From Branchiostoma floridae (lineage: Eukaryota; Chordata; Leptocardii; Amphioxiformes; Branchiostomatidae), in contig NC_049983.1 of NCBI RefSeq assembly GCF_000003815.2, positions 1,699,857 to 1,763,856 on the forward strand: a stretch of DNA of 64,000 nucleotides. The letters run 5' to 3'. A program made the translations under genes and the position numbers. The notes under the pieces are model-generated. The model was not told the origin of the DNA. It was given only the letters and a program-made list of their open reading frames with translations, and ran no database searches. Position 1 is the first letter of the stretch; the number at the start of each line of letters is the position of its first letter. Of this stretch, positions 1 to 20,191 are shown piece by piece.

Positions 1-752
1 CAAAATTTTGCATTAATTCTACAAAATTTGCAGGAATTCTGTAAAAATCTGTATGATTTCCATAAAATCTCTAAGCAATCTGTAAACTTTTATGAATACT
101 TAGGCACCTCTGTTCACAGCTTCACGGTCAACTTGAAGTAATAGCCCAGTTCAAAGATATGTCATATTGACATTCACTACTGTGAAGATACAAAAAGTTG
201 CATGGATGGTCTTTAGGCTGCCTGTTTGCTTACATGGCAAGAGTGGTTCACAATTCATACAATCGTAATATAGTGTTATTACCATATGCTAGCACAAATT
301 TACTATTTGATCGATGAATAACTCACATTTTATTTATGTAACCAAAATTAAATCTATTTTCCACACTAGCAACAGCAATTTTCTCTGTACTCTAATTTCA
401 CATGAAATATTCTACATAAAGGACATATGGTTCAAACTAGTTATTGGCAACTCAGTTATCTACATCAAAAACAAGAGAACTTTCAACTGACAACACGTAG
501 CACAACATACTATGTATATATACAAAAATGAAAAACAAAAGAGCTATAACCTACTGTATATATAGGCCTATTAAAAATTTCTATATAGCTGGCATACATC
601 TAAACTACAATTAGGTCCCATTTTAAGAAAACAACTACTGATTCCCCCCATTAGAACAAATCGTCACGGTCGATTCTTCTATCTACAACTGTAACATATG
701 GATCTTTCCACTATAAAAACGGGGGAGTCTTATCTTATATGGCAAGTTTTAA
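1..752. other. 3' flank of EEA1, no gene seen
   Basis: AT-rich DNA downstream of the EEA1 stop codon (the gene is on the minus strand). It probably holds the 3' UTR. A minus-strand AATAAA-type hexamer lies near 329-336 and could be the poly(A) signal, about 420 bases past the stop. I see no other coding signal. Confidence 0.4.
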
Positions 753-878
753 TTATCTTGTTGCGACTTCCTCGAAGCAGGTGTCACAGACCCGTACTGG
801 TTTCTTAGAGGAGGGAATTTTGGCAGTCTTGGCCGAACACTCGTTGCAGAAGATATTCCCACAGTGTCGGCAGTGGTG
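753..878 (-). CDS. EEA1: EEA1 terminal exon: most of the FYVE zinc finger and stop
   Basis: Starts directly at HHCRHCG after a ccag acceptor and ends in TAA at 753-755. It carries six of the eight zinc-ligand cysteines (HHCRHC, CNEC, CDTC pairs). The basic HHCR patch is the PI3P-binding signature of FYVE domains. Confidence 0.92.
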   Translation of the reverse strand, partial: HHCRHCGNIFCNECSAKTAKIPSSKKPVRVCDTCFEEVATR

Positions 879-3800
879 CTGGAAAGCACAATAAATGTTT
901 AGACATACATGTAAATGACGGTTTTGAACCTTACAACAAAATGTCATTGTAATTTCATTCGTAAATAATAGAACTTGTTTGTACTACAATCCCCATACCC
1001 AATCAGAGTCAGCGAGCTTGGCACTTTGCGGATTTACTTTCGTCAGACAGTGCAGCAAATTTAGAGTCCAAACTCTGCTATTAAATATCGGTGATTATTC
1101 CCTTTTATCACTTTTGCATTCCAACAAATGGCTTACCGAAAATGGATTTAAGTTCCCCGGGATTTAATTTCGCGGTAGTGGGAAAAAGGACTTTTTGCGG
1201 TGGTTTTAATTTTGTGGTAGCACCATGTACTGTAGTCTCTCACTGTCATGGAAAAATGTTTGCAGTGGTTTTAAGTTCGCGGTAAAGCTGACACCGCAAA
1301 AACCGTGAACATTAATCCAACGCAAAAGTTTCTGCATTTACAGCATTTTCTTATCTTCCAGGTTTGGAGAGTGAGTTTGAACACTATCCATTATTTTCGG
1401 ATTAGTGCAATGGCATAATTTGCAAGTAAATCCCCCTATGACGAAAGTCATATATGCGGTTGAAATTCATCTATTCAGTGTTATACATTGTAAAATAGAA
1501 ATACTGTTTTGTACTGCGCTCTACTTGTAGTTTTGTGCTACTTACCAAAACACATCTCATTCATTTATCAAGTTACAAAGTTAAGCCAACCCACACTTTT
1601 CTGTGTATAGGGCTGTGCCCTTTTACCTCTCGATAGCGAGTAAGCCACACACATATATAATAGATGCTCTAGTCCACTCTAGGTGGGATGTAAAATCATA
1701 ACAGGATATCATAGCTATTTGGTTGATAATCCATTGTCAATGTCAACAGTATTTCTTACAAGCGACAATTGCAAGCAACTTACCTTTCTGACGGTGACGG
1801 AGAAACCCTTGTTACAGGACATACAGTTGTTCACAGTCTCATCATCTGCCCACTTACGGTTCATGGCCTGGGTTTGTTTGATCTGAAAAGAAGAAATTGT
1901 CAAAATGTTTAATGAGGATTCCTTTTGATTTTTCAACTACAAAGAAGTGAGTATATGACTATAAACAGAGCTGAAGCTGACGGCATACCTCAGGCTGTAG
2001 CTCAAATTTATTTCTCGCACATCTAACTTACTGATTTTCAAAAGAGTGTCACCTGCAAATTAACGATCACAATGATATGAATTTTGGCAGGCATTCAAAA
2101 GAAGGGTAATAGATATATAACAACTATGTTCCAAAACTTTAATTCTGGACCTTATTTCTGGACAAGGCCACAAATTTTAAACCCTCGCAAAGCTCAGTCA
2201 TACAGTAGACATATATTGGGATACTTCTCTATTGTGATTCCAATGTATGATAGAAGGATACATCAATATTATGTGAAACCCAATGGAAAACACATTTAAT
2301 ACCCATGACCAATTGCTCCATCTACAGAAACAAAAGGACCTGTCAGCCTGTTGTCTGCTATGCTCTCCTCCAATAGGAGTGATTGATTACCATCAAGCTC
2401 ATGAGAAACACATTGGAATCACAGTCTCTAATTGGAGATTAGGAAACCTTTCGGATATGTATCCTCCAAAGCAAACATAAAGTACCCTCTGGCTAGGGAA
2501 AACTGTGCATGTTTCCCCTGAGTTTCGATAATTGAACTGAGCTTTATGAGGGATGTCTATAGCTATATACAATGTACATGTACTTGTCCCACCTGTAGAG
2601 ACTGGTTCTCCCTGCCCAGCTCCTGCATGGCTGCCTGTGCATCCTCCAGTTTCCTCCTCAGGTCTGCACACTTGTTCCTCAGCTGCTCACACTCGTTCTC
2701 ACTCGTCAGGCATCTGATCATGCCACAAGAGGTGAGTATGAAAAAAAAAAAGGTTACCGTAGGCAAAAAGGATAGTATTACGTCAATGAAGGTTGGATAT
2801 CCAGGTGATAAGATACGCCAAAAAAGCAGTTACTTGAACGTAAAAAACTGACCGTTTCCAAAATCATATCCAGTTGCTTATAGTGTCAATAAGTAACTGC
2901 TTTTAAGTGTTAAAGGAGTCCTGTTAGATTTTTGAGGCCATGTATAGGGGCAGTGGGTTGTTATTCACTGTGTCTAGTATATAATGGCACGGTATTGGGA
3001 GGTGGAGCGCAAAAGTCATATAAAGTGCTTGTCTCAAGCAAGGGCACAACATGTCAAGGGACTCGAACCTAAGACCTCTGTGTTCTGGGCCAAACTCCCT
3101 ATCTGTTATCTGTTATGCCAACATTGCGTCACTACCTTTGCATGTTATCATTTTATGGTCCACTAAAGTCTTTGATCCCATATCTTCTCTTCATGCATCA
3201 AGAAGTCAGGAGAACTGTTTGAACACAAACATGAGTAGCTCAATCCATGGACACACATACCTTTGTAGTAGTGCTCTTCTCTCTTCCTGGTTGTTTTCTA
3301 TGGTAGCTTCCAACACTGCAGCAATATAAAAATCAGCATGAGAATGAGGTCAAACACCACAAAAGAGCTAACTTTTGTACACTATAAAAACATATTATTG
3401 ACAGATACATTTGTAGATCATGCCAAAATGTGAAAAATATTTGGCAAGACAGCATAGTTTTTAATGCTATGTTCCTCAGTATAAAAATGCAGCCTACATT
3501 CATTTGTGACTACCATATGGACAATGTCCTGCCATTGCGGGAAAACAATTTTGACTTCCAGGTAGACTCTTATATTGTGCTGCTTTCTGGTTACATCAAC
3601 TTCTCCCTCACATCCTATCACTCTAGATCTACTGTATTCAAATTAGTATGGACATGCGAAAACAGACATTCAGACACAGCATATCTATGAAAAACCCTCC
3701 TTATTCAGAAGCAACTACACTTAAAATGAAAAAGAAAAATTGTTATCACATCATATGAAACAGCATTCCCCACCCACCTGCCTTCTCCCCCTGCAGTTCT

Positions 3801-6772
3801 GTGAAGGCCTTCTCTGCCTCGGCCTTCTTGTTGTTGTTGACCTCCAGCTCCGACCTGAGGGTCCCCAGGTTCTCACTGAGCGCTGACAGCTGTAGTTCCA
3901 GACGTGCCTTCTCCTGGTCAGACTCCTTCTGTAGGGACTTCTTAGCTTCTTCTACTGTGGACTGGAGGAAGTATAGGATGGTACTTAGTACTATGTATAG
4001 TGTGTGGATTCCTACAACATTACAGAAAACATCTTTGCCTAACAACTATACAGCTGTAGTTCTAGATGTGCCATCTCCTAGTCAGACTCCTTCTGTAGGG
4101 ACTTCTTAGCTTCTTCTACTGTGGACTGAAGAATATATAGGATAATAAGTACATTACTGAGAACATCTTTGCCTAACTACTATACAGCTGTAGCTCCAGA
4201 TGTGCCTTCTCCTGGTCAGACTCCTTCTGTAAGGACTTCTTAGCTTCTTCTACTGTGGACTGAAGAATATATAGGATAGTAAGTACATTACTGAGAACAT
4301 CTTTGCCTAACTACTATACAGCTGTAGCTCCAGATGTGCCTTCTCCTGGTCAGGCTCCTTCTGTAAGGACTTCTTAGCTTCTTCTACTGTGGACTGGAGA
4401 ATATATAGGATAGTAAGTACATTACCGAGAACATCTTTGCCTAACTACTATACAGCTGCAGCTCCAGACGTGCCTTCTCCTGGTCAGACTCCTTCTGTAG
4501 GGACTTCTTAGCTTCTTCCACTGTGGACTGGAGAAAAGTATAGGATGGTAAGTTATATATAGTGTGTGGATTCCTAAAACATTACTGAAAACATCATTGC
4601 CTACGTAACAACTAATAGTATACAGCTGCAGCTCCAGACGTGCCTTCTCCTGGTCAGACTCCTTCTGTAGGGACTTCTTAGCTTCTTCTACTGTAGACTG
4701 GAGAAAGTATAGGATGGTAAGTTATATATAGTGTGTGGATTCCTAAAACATTACTGAAAACATCATTGCCTAACAACTATACAGCTGCAGCTCCAGTCCA
4801 TCCTTCTCCTCTATGGTCAGACTCCTTCTGTAGGGACTTCTTAGCTTCTTCTACTGTGGACTGGAGAATATATAGGATAGTAAGTACATTACCGAGAACA
4901 TCTTTGCCTAACTACTATACAGCTGTAGCTCCAGACGTGCCTTCTCTTGGTCAGACTCCTTCTGTAGGACTTTTTAGCTTCTTCTACTGTGGACTGAAGA
5001 ATATATAGGATAGTAAGTACATTACCGAGAACATCTTTGCCTAACTACTATACAGCTGTAGCTCCAGACGTGCCTTCTCTTGGTCAGACTCCTTCTGTAG
5101 GACTTTTTAGCTTCTTCCACTGTTGACTGGAGAAAGTACATGGTGGTAAATACTATATAATATTTTTATAGTGTGTAGATTCCTCAACATTACCGCAAAC
5201 ATCATTGCCTGACAACTATACAGCTGAGGTGTCCAGCCTAGTCCTGTGGAAGCCAGCTCATGGGAAAGGGAGACAGGGCAGATCACCCCTTACCTACACA
5301 GATGTGCTGAGAAGGGACACTGGTCTAGAGGCAGACATCATGGGGAAATCGATGCTTGACAGGGTCTTCTGGTCTGCTACAGTCTTTCAGGTGGCAGGGG
5401 AGGAGCGACACCCGACATAAGTCAAGTTAAGTCAATTCAAGCAGCTCCAGACATGCCTTGGTCAAACTCCTGCATGGTCAAACCGCTTCTGTATACTATT
5501 AGGGACTTCTTAGCTTCTTCCACTGTTGACTTGAGGAAGTATTTTGCAATGATTATTCCTTTCAGAAAGCAATATGCATCTGATTCAGTGCTATCCTCCA
5601 AACCACAGCTGACTGCTGTTTGTACACGACATACGTCAGCTTGTATAGTACAATCAAGTACACTAGCCCAATAGTGTGATTGGCACTAATAAACTACTTT
5701 GAGGACTTTTGGATGAGCATGTCAATACCTTACAAATATCAACAACAACCTAATGTAAGTAAAATACGGCCATGTGTAACACAACTACTACAGAGTATCT
5801 CCATTATACATTGCAAATACTCATAGATGCATTACATGCACATGTATCTATGAAACCCTTATCATCTACATCTAAAAGTTCCCCCCAAACGATTAAATGT
5901 TGAGTCACATATTTAAATTATGACAGCTTTAGAACATTGTTGTGTTTCACAGCAACATGCCCATGTACCTACCAGTCTGTTGGTGAGCTGTGCATTGTCC
6001 TGTCGCAGCTGTTCCTGTACCTGTGTGCTGGCCTCCTGCTGGGCTGTATGGTCAGCTTCAAGCTAAGGAAAACATACAAAAGGATAAAAATTGGTGAATT
6101 TTTTTTCCCACATTAGACCTTATATTACAAAATTAGATACCCACTTACATGTAGTAGCAGTTCTTGTAATGAATGTTGGACCTAAGGCAATAAATGATAA
6201 AATATATCACAAAGAAAAAATGGAACTTTGACAGCCAATACTATCTTTAAAATGTTCAGACACTACCAAATACTGTATTTCTATACATAAAGTGAAGTGC
6301 TTTCCAACAAGCTTTCAGCCAGATCCTTCTACATAGGTTTTGAGTTGACCTCAAGCCTTCTGAAGCCATTTGAACAGAAGTCTGACATTAGCAACGGTAC
6401 ATTAGAGACCAGGGTTGTAGTCAGCCTGAAATCATTTTGCATTGAAATCATAGTGAATATCAACCATTTCTCATCTGAGACGGGGTCTAATATCGACTAC
6501 TGGGTACCATTGCTGACGTCATACCTCATTTCAGGTCATGTGACATACTGTAGGCTTCTGGTCATTTCAACCTGAGAAGGACCAGAGGACTGATTAAAAG
6601 TGTGTTGGTATAATTATAAGCTCTTGATCATGTGTACAGAAATACATGAAGCATTAAAAACAAATCTAAAGTTTACCTTTTTCATGCTGTTCTTCTGTTC
6701 TTCAAGCTGATTAGTCATCTCCAGTTTCTGGTCGATAAGCAGCTGTTTTGCTTCCCGTTGAGTCTCCAGTTC
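753..6772 (-). CDS. EEA1: EEA1, early endosome antigen 1 (3' part, seven exons)
   Basis: EEA1 is a long coiled-coil Rab5 effector that binds PI3P on early endosomes and tethers them for fusion. Visible exons in gene order: 6677-6772, 5973-6062, 3778-3961, 3261-3315, 2593-2713, 1784-1882, 753-878. They have GT-AG borders and compatible phases and total 771 bases (256 residues plus stop). The first five encode heptad-rich coiled coil; the last two encode the FYVE finger with WADD, R-K-HHCRHCG and four CxxC pairs, ending [12 protein letters not shown] then stop. The stretches [19 protein letters not shown] and [11 protein letters not shown], and the finger itself, read closer to vertebrate EEA1 than to RUFY-family FYVE proteins (family knowledge). 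The N-terminal C2H2 finger and most of the coiled coil lie beyond the 100-N gap at 6787 or elsewhere. Identity is confident; exon borders are read by eye. Confidence 0.9.
1141..1344. mobile_element. Fold-back MITE, CGCGG family (degenerate copy)
   Basis: A roughly 200-base imperfect palindrome built from TTCGCGGTRG-like blocks and their complements, ending TTTCTGCATTTACAG. Close relatives lie at 45801-46008 and 56632-56845, and a decayed one at 18829-18990. No coding capacity. Confidence 0.75.
1784..1882 (-). CDS. EEA1: EEA1 exon: start of FYVE domain
   Basis: 33 codons in phase 0, between a ttttcag acceptor and a gtaagt donor. It encodes [20 protein letters not shown], giving the FYVE WxxD motif and the first CxxC zinc pair, and ends at the Lys just before HHCRHCG. 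Confidence 0.92.
2593..2713 (-). CDS. EEA1: EEA1 coiled-coil exon
   Basis: 121 bases encoding [14 protein letters not shown] and then a heptad region ending [11 protein letters not shown], matching the EEA1 segment just before the FYVE domain. The acceptor (gatcag) sits behind a rather purine-rich stretch, but the phase matches both neighbours. Confidence 0.85.
3261..3315 (-). CDS. EEA1: EEA1 short coiled-coil exon
   Basis: 55-base exon with phase 1 start and phase 2 end, encoding [17 protein letters not shown]. The acceptor is ttgctgcag and the donor gtatgt. The sequence closely resembles the equivalent part of vertebrate EEA1. Confidence 0.87.
3778..3961 (-). CDS. EEA1: EEA1 coiled-coil exon, parent of the tandem array
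   Basis: 184 bases, phase 0 to 1, starting [20 protein letters not shown] and continuing as leucine-rich coiled coil to ELQGEKA. Its first 70 or so bases, with the preceding intron end, recur in the array at 4045-5545. This is the only copy that continues into the rest of the exon, so it is the functional one. Confidence 0.87.
4045..5545 (-). repeat. Tandem array of partial EEA1 exon copies
   Basis: Eight clear copies, plus one degenerate copy near 5450-5545, of the first ~70 bases of exon 3778-3961 with the adjoining intron end. The shared core falls near 4086, 4220, 4354, 4488, 4658, 4821, 4955 and 5088. Spacing is about 133-134 bases, or 163-170 where a longer spacer version is used. Each copy keeps the AG before TCCACAGTAG, but after GAGCTRCAGCT the sequence leaves the exon. 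Some copies have lost a base in the coding part. Best read as non-coding pseudo-exons. Confidence 0.85.
5222..5420 (+). mobile_element. LINE C-terminal fragment inside the EEA1 intron
   Basis: A short plus-strand reading frame with [20 protein letters not shown] followed by LRRDTGL. This is the style of the extreme C-terminus of non-LTR reverse transcriptases (G-R-x-x-x-T-Y-x-D-x-L-x-x-D-T-G). No other part of the element is present. Confidence 0.6.
5973..6062 (-). CDS. EEA1: EEA1 coiled-coil exon
   Basis: 90 bases, phase 0 at both ends, encoding [20 protein letters not shown] and then [11 protein letters not shown]. The acceptor is ttccttag and the donor gtaggt. A Q/E/L-rich heptad pattern. 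Confidence 0.83.
6390..6615 (+). mobile_element. Penelope-like element tail, decayed
   Basis: Holds GAGACGGGGTC, TTGCTGACGTCA and a degenerate CTGAGAA...CTGATTAAAAG hairpin. The same order of blocks is seen at 37488-37660, next to GIY-YIG-type C-terminal coding remnants. Assignment rests on that comparison. Confidence 0.5.
6677..6772 (-). CDS. EEA1: EEA1 coiled-coil exon next to the gap
   Basis: 96 bases, phase 0 at both ends, encoding [20 protein letters not shown] and a coiled-coil tail ending NSMKK. It starts 14 bases from the 100-N gap, so it is the most 5' exon that can be recognised here. Confidence 0.82.
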
Positions 6773-6786
6773 CTAAGAAATGCAAG

Positions 6787-6886
6787 NNNNNNNNNNNNNN
6801 NNNNNNNNNNNNNNNNNNNNNNNNNNNNNNNNNNNNNNNNNNNNNNNNNNNNNNNNNNNNNNNNNNNNNNNNNNNNNNNNNNNNNN
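6787..6886. other. Assembly gap (100 N)
   Basis: Exactly 100 N, the usual placeholder for a gap of unknown size. The missing 5' exons of EEA1 (minus strand) and of AASS (plus strand) may lie here. Confidence 0.99.
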
Positions 6887-8148
6887 CTGCGGACTCGCTT
6901 TTAGAGGGTCAAGATTTCAAAATTTCCCCGGACCTACCTTGCGATGCTTCGTGCCTTTGGCGCCAGACACGGGGACGTCGTAGTCTCAAAAACTTGAAAC
7001 CCTCGTGCTTTTCTAATAGAAATGTAATTGAACCAGCAAATTTGCCCATCAAAATGTAATGCAGGAAATTGTGGCAAAAAAGCGTGGCATTTTCTAAAGA
7101 TCTCCTGCAAGTCTGCATTCTCACGCCTGCCGGTACCTAAAGAGAGGTGGACGGTCGACTCCGTGCCTCGGAAAAATCAGCATCTCTCGTCGGCGCCCCC
7201 CTCCCCACTACAGTTTTGGTTAGTCGAATTGTGCTGTCGTTTTTGTCATTTTCGGCCCGATTTACTGTCAGTTGAAGCTTAGTTATTACCACCACAGAAC
7301 CAAGAAAAAGTCAAAAATATATGTAAATTGAAAATAGTTTCCGTCAAGCCGCTCAGACCCCAAAGCAATGCGTAGAATAAGGGAGCGGGGCGCGTGCCGC
7401 TTCGGGGCGCAAATCTACTAGAAATCCAGGTACATGCTTTTCAGGTTTTGTTTGGATATCAAAACAATGAAATAATTTTAGTCCATAAAAAAAAGTATCA
7501 AGCAAATATTTATGCCTCTATGAAGCAGATATGTATCCCTCTATTAAGCAGATAATTTGAGCCATTCAGTTTCCCTTTTTACTAGGGGGTGAGAGATCGC
7601 TTCGCGATGAAAATCATGAAAAAGTATGACGCAAAGCACATTTCCAAATGGGAGCGAAGTGATTTATTGGCGTCTTGAATATTTTTTCAAAGTTGAAAGG
7701 AGGGGGAGGGCCTAGCAAAAAAATTTTGACTTGGGGGGAGGGCCTAGCAAAAAAAATTTGACCTGAGGGGAGGGCCTAGGAAAAAAATTTTGACCCGACG
7801 CTCTGGCAACCGACCCTCCCCCCTCACTAGATGCCGTAGGGTCCCTAAGGTCAATGGAGATTGACCTCAAATTTAACGGGGTAAGTCCTTATAGTTATAG
7901 TTAATTCAGTGTTGGAAGTAAAGTGTTAGCAATGTTTTCTACATAGGATATGATTGTGTAGCCTTCGCTTTCACACTGGGTGCATCATACAAAATGTAAA
8001 AGTTTGACCAAGAAGACACAAAACACAAAGCACACAAAGTGGAAAAAGATTTGTTTCTTTTCAGTCTATACAATTTGTTGAGTGATATGTTAAATTTTAG
8101 ATGGCAGAGAGAGAGCGGGGAGAGCACCGTCCCAGTGGAAAGGGGTAT
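6887..8148. other. No gene recognised
   Basis: I find no exon of EEA1 or AASS here on either strand. It contains a three-unit repeat of about 32 bases at 7697-7794 (GGGGAGGGCCTAG followed by A-rich then TTTTGAC) and otherwise unremarkable sequence. Confidence 0.5.
7697..7794. repeat. Short tandem repeat, about 3 x 32 bases
   Basis: Three consecutive units of GGGGGAGGGCCTAGSAAAA followed by ATTTTGAC, differing at a few positions. Confidence 0.8.
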
Positions 8149-8415
8149 TAGGCCATGTTAATATGGATGACATCCTCTGGAAATCTCAAAAAAGATACAA
8201 TCCGATGAAAAAAAGGAAAAGTCTTGAAAAGAAAAAGTTGCGTTCATTATGATGAAATGAAGTGGTCAGGAAGGTTAAATGAATAACTGAACACACAAAA
8301 AATCGTATACTGAAAAATAAGTTCATTTTTGTTCTTTTACATTCTTTCTTTCTTCATGTTCTTTCAAAAATTGTTGCAAACATAAAAATACATGTAATCA
8401 AATCAACATGGCCTA
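8149..8415. mobile_element. MITE with TAGGCC ends
   Basis: Left end TAGGCCATGTTRAT and right end its reverse complement (ATCAACATGGCCTA). The interior is AT-rich and non-coding. The terminal TAGGCCAYR is shared with the element at 13106-13540. Confidence 0.65.
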
Positions 8416-8506
8416 ATAGTAATACAAAGTGTCAATTTCAATAAAGCAGCATCATGGAACTTGTGATACAATTTGACATTGTATCGGTAATCTGTGTTAT
8501 GTACTA

Positions 8507-9560
8507 CAGTGGATTCCAATTATTTGTATTATGCCTTTTTGGATAATTCGAGTAATTGTATAGAATTACGAAATCCCAAACCATTTGCCATTCATTCTAT
8601 TGTTTAAGACATCGCAGAATTGGATAACCCCCCATCTCAAACTTCGGGTTTTGGGATAGAATTGCGCAAGCTTTACATCAAATAATGAAAAAAAATGGGG
8701 AAAAATACGCCTAACACTTACAAATTGAGGCAAAAAATAACCAACAACTGTGTGTATGAAGGCATAAAACCAAGAATAGAGCCACAAGGAAGGAAGATTT
8801 AATCCAAAAGCTCGCCGATAGCGTTGCGTTGTGACCCGGGCCCGCGAACATTTGTTTGGGCGCCATGTTGTTGTCGCAAGGCATGATGGGCAACAGGGGC
8901 GTCAGAGACGGCATTTACGATTTTTGAGCTCCTACATTTTGTATTTCCCTTCAGGCACCGTCTTAACTTGGTGTACTCAACAAAAATGTGTTTTTACTTA
9001 TCTAGTGCCAAATTATTGAGCTCATTTCGGCTACAATGTGTAGATTTGACTCAATTTTTTTCAGCCCCAAAGACAGAGCTGAATTTGAACCATTCAGTGT
9101 AATTTATGGACACAAGTTGTAGACAACAAGGTGAAGAGTTTATCTCTCCAATACCGTTGTTTTAACTCAAAATTATAACATCATTTTCTCCGGCATACAA
9201 GCGGAGTCATGTTCGTCTTTGTTTTGGTTTAGTTTTGCCACCAAGGCCAACGCACGGCTGTGCGAGTCAAGCTTATTTTTTCTACATGTGTATTTAGCCA
9301 CTGATTTGAACTCTTTATTAGATCAAGCATCTCACAGAAATCGTATAGTAACGGAACATATGATTATGTGAAAGTTGTAACTGCAATCTTCTGGCAACCT
9401 ATATGGGTGTCTGTGTGTTACGTGTGCGTATTGGTTTTCAAAACTACACCCCCTCCCCAACCAACGCTGCTAAAGCTGGTCACATCGGCAACTTCGGACT
9501 GTAGAATAGGCCGGATAATTGGATAAAATGCCCTGCCAAATAGGTAATACAATTCCACTG
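8507..9560. mobile_element. Non-autonomous Tc1/mariner (Tigger-like) element
   Basis: Starts CAGTGGATTCCAAT and ends AATTCCACTG, flanked by TA on both sides. Subterminal GGATAATTSG blocks recur near both ends. Internal sequence has no transposase frame I can recognise. Relatives with CAGTAGAAG-type ends lie at 25717-26705 and 38994-39167. Confidence 0.6.
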
Positions 9561-9699
9561 TAGTACAATGTGGTAATAACATTGATACTAAAATTTTTAA
9601 TATTATGACTCAAAAGTGTTTTCTATTTGTTACATCTCATTACATGCATTACATTTTGCAATGGAGTTTTTGAAACTTTCCAACTATATTTATACACAA

Positions 9700-9752
9700 A
9701 TCTTTATCGACACGACAAAAGCACAGCGGCTTTCGTAAAATTTTATAGACTA
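9700..9752 (-). mobile_element. LINE 3' tail fragment
   Basis: A block reading (minus strand) TTACGAAAGCCGCTGTGCTT then TTGTCGTG. The same tail recurs at 41258-41612 (minus) and 62960-63020 (plus), where it precedes AATAAAG. It lies in an AASS intron or upstream flank, 57 bases before the first recognised AASS exon. Confidence 0.6.
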
Positions 9753-9753
9753 A

Positions 9754-18161
<8,408 letters not shown>

Positions 18162-18655
18162 GTAAGTCTGCAGTTTATAATGATTACTTTAATTTTGTTA
18201 CATTTACAGCAATTACTACTCTAGTTCACCTCAAAGTTTCACTCCCTTTCAAGGCAACGTTCTTGAGTGTCATGTGAATGGGCTCTAAATGCAGACAGCC
18301 TCATAAGTTTTCGAAAGTCAAAAGGATACAAAAGGACATTTCTCCTGGTCTATTCTTGGAGTATGAAGCACACTGTTTGGCTGTATCCCTGCTTGTTGTT
18401 ATTATTATTTGGTGGGCCAACTGCCCTGTCTTTGCAGCCAGGGGCTGAATTGTGAGGACCTTGCAATTGGTTGGGCTACATTGCAAGGGTCTGTAATGGT
18501 AGTCTGTATAACTTACTATAAGGTCCGCGTATATCGGGTTAACACAGTACTGCTGGGTTCTGGACAAAACATCTTCCAATTGCACCATCCAATGCTTATA
18601 CTGTACATCTGATGTGCTTTAACTTGATACCAGTGTATCTCCAAGCTTGCAGCGA

Positions 18656-18755
18656 NNNNNNNNNNNNNNNNNNNNNNNNNNNNNNNNNNNNNNNNNNNNN
18701 NNNNNNNNNNNNNNNNNNNNNNNNNNNNNNNNNNNNNNNNNNNNNNNNNNNNNNN
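18656..18755. other. Assembly gap (100 N)
   Basis: Exactly 100 N, 494 bases after the last recognised AASS exon. The SDH half of AASS could have been lost here. Confidence 0.99.
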
Positions 18756-18828
18756 GTCTTATTTACCCACAGAGGATAAAGGTGTGATAATTACTATATC
18801 AACCAGGTCATGGTACTACCAAAGGGAA

Positions 18829-18990
18829 AATATCGCGGTGGACAAATTGGATTTCACGGGGTAGTTTAAAGTTCGCTGCTGAAGACTTGAAATAAAATAG
18901 TCTGAGTATATATATATATATATTATATACTTTCACGGCGGTCATACATTTGCGACAAAAAAGTCGCCGCGAAATCTACAAGCATTCATA
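18829..18990. mobile_element. Decayed CGCGG-family fold-back element
   Basis: Contains ATATCGCGGTGG, TTCACGGCGG and GTCGCCGCGAAAT blocks in inverted arrangement around an AT microsatellite (about 18907-18928). A weak match to the family at 45801-46008. Confidence 0.4.
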
Positions 18991-19785
18991 AAACATCCAC
19001 CAACATTTTCCATTTTACAGTAATTTGTTGTTTTGCAGTCACGAACTCAGGCACAAAGTGCAGACAGAGTAATCTCATCTTTGGACTTAACTGAACTTGA
19101 TTATGAAAAGAGTCGTTTGTACTTTTGAAGAAAAAGGTCGGAACACACCTGGTCTTGGTATCTTGTTGTCCTCAGGGTTCACCAGTGTTTTAGAACGTTA
19201 CACTGACTCTTAAACTCACTACATAGTTTCCTCATGCTCACTCTGCCGTGAACATAATTGACAGCTTTTTCTCTCGTAAAATGGTCAAAGGAAAAGTAAA
19301 CTATTCTGTAGAATTGCTAAGAAACAGTAGGAAGACAAACCAAGGTATGGGTGGATGGAGAATTCTTGGTTCTTCAGTTGGAGAACTTCTTGAAGTGTCG
19401 AGATACCGTCTTACACAGTTTGTCACTGCTGTGCCCTAGTGGTTGAATGAGGTGGGTTTAATTTTAGACGTGATGTCATACTGCCTATCATTTTGATCTC
19501 TTATCATTTTGGTTATGATTTTGTTGTGCATAAGCAAATGTATTGCTTTTGTAGACATGTTGAATCCACTCTATTTGGAATTGAGTATTGTTATTTTGTA
19601 GCTTGATCATGTTGTAACATGTATGACTCATCATCATCATCATTTTTCAAAGTGCTTCCTCTGAAACCAGTTGGCAGGAACAGATGTGGCCATCCCAGGA
19701 ATCAGTCAAAGTAATATTGGTTTAGATATTTTCTTCTCCTTTTACTATTTTGTTAACATTTGATCACTTTCCTCTCTTTACCCAG
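18991..19785. other. No gene recognised
   Basis: No convincing exon. The reading frame at 19248-19439 has no family features, and a short CAT repeat lies near 19628-19643. Confidence 0.4.
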
Positions 19786-19972
19786 ATTCATCAGATGATG
19801 AGGAGCAAGAGGAGGAGGAGATGGGTGATGCCTCAGACTTGTCCAGTGATCGCTTGACACCCCTAACAGAGGAGCCTCCCTCACCACCACAGACAAGAGA
19901 CACCACCCTGCCGCAGGATGGAGACAATCAGGATGCTGACATGACTGATGAGCCCGGCACTTCTGCACAAGG
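19786..19972 (+). CDS. Candidate acidic exon of unknown gene
   Basis: Opens after tttacccag and reads SSDDEEQEEEEMGDASDLSS, then a Pro/Thr/Asp-rich tail ending TDEPGTSAQ. It may end at a GC donor (AAG|GCAAGT) at 19972; no GT donor fits well. Low-complexity acidic linkers like this occur in nuclear proteins, including Myb/SANT-like ones linked to transposons, but no domain is visible. It is in neither AASS nor the LINE frame. Confidence 0.35.
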
Positions 19973-20191
19973 CAAGTTTTTCCTAGTGATGTTGGGTGAA
20001 GCCTTCGGTGACAACATCCTATTTCCTGTATTCCTTTTATAGATTCAAGTATGGATTTGATTTGATATGAAATTTCCTTTTTTCTGCAAGGGTATTTCAT
20101 CCTTACCTTAAAATGGCAGCAAGCATTAGGCCACAGCAGTAGCCTTTGGAAGTGACTGGGGTCAATAACCTCCGAGTACCTCCTTTGTACA

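Noticed and set aside
753..878. Assignment to RUFY1/2 rather than EEA1
   Set aside because: RUFY proteins also end in FYVE, but the finger sequence and the upstream [16 protein letters not shown] and [11 protein letters not shown] blocks fit EEA1 better.
8507..9560. Autonomous transposase gene inside the Tigger-like element
   Set aside because: Short frames on both strands show no DDE or helix-turn-helix features.
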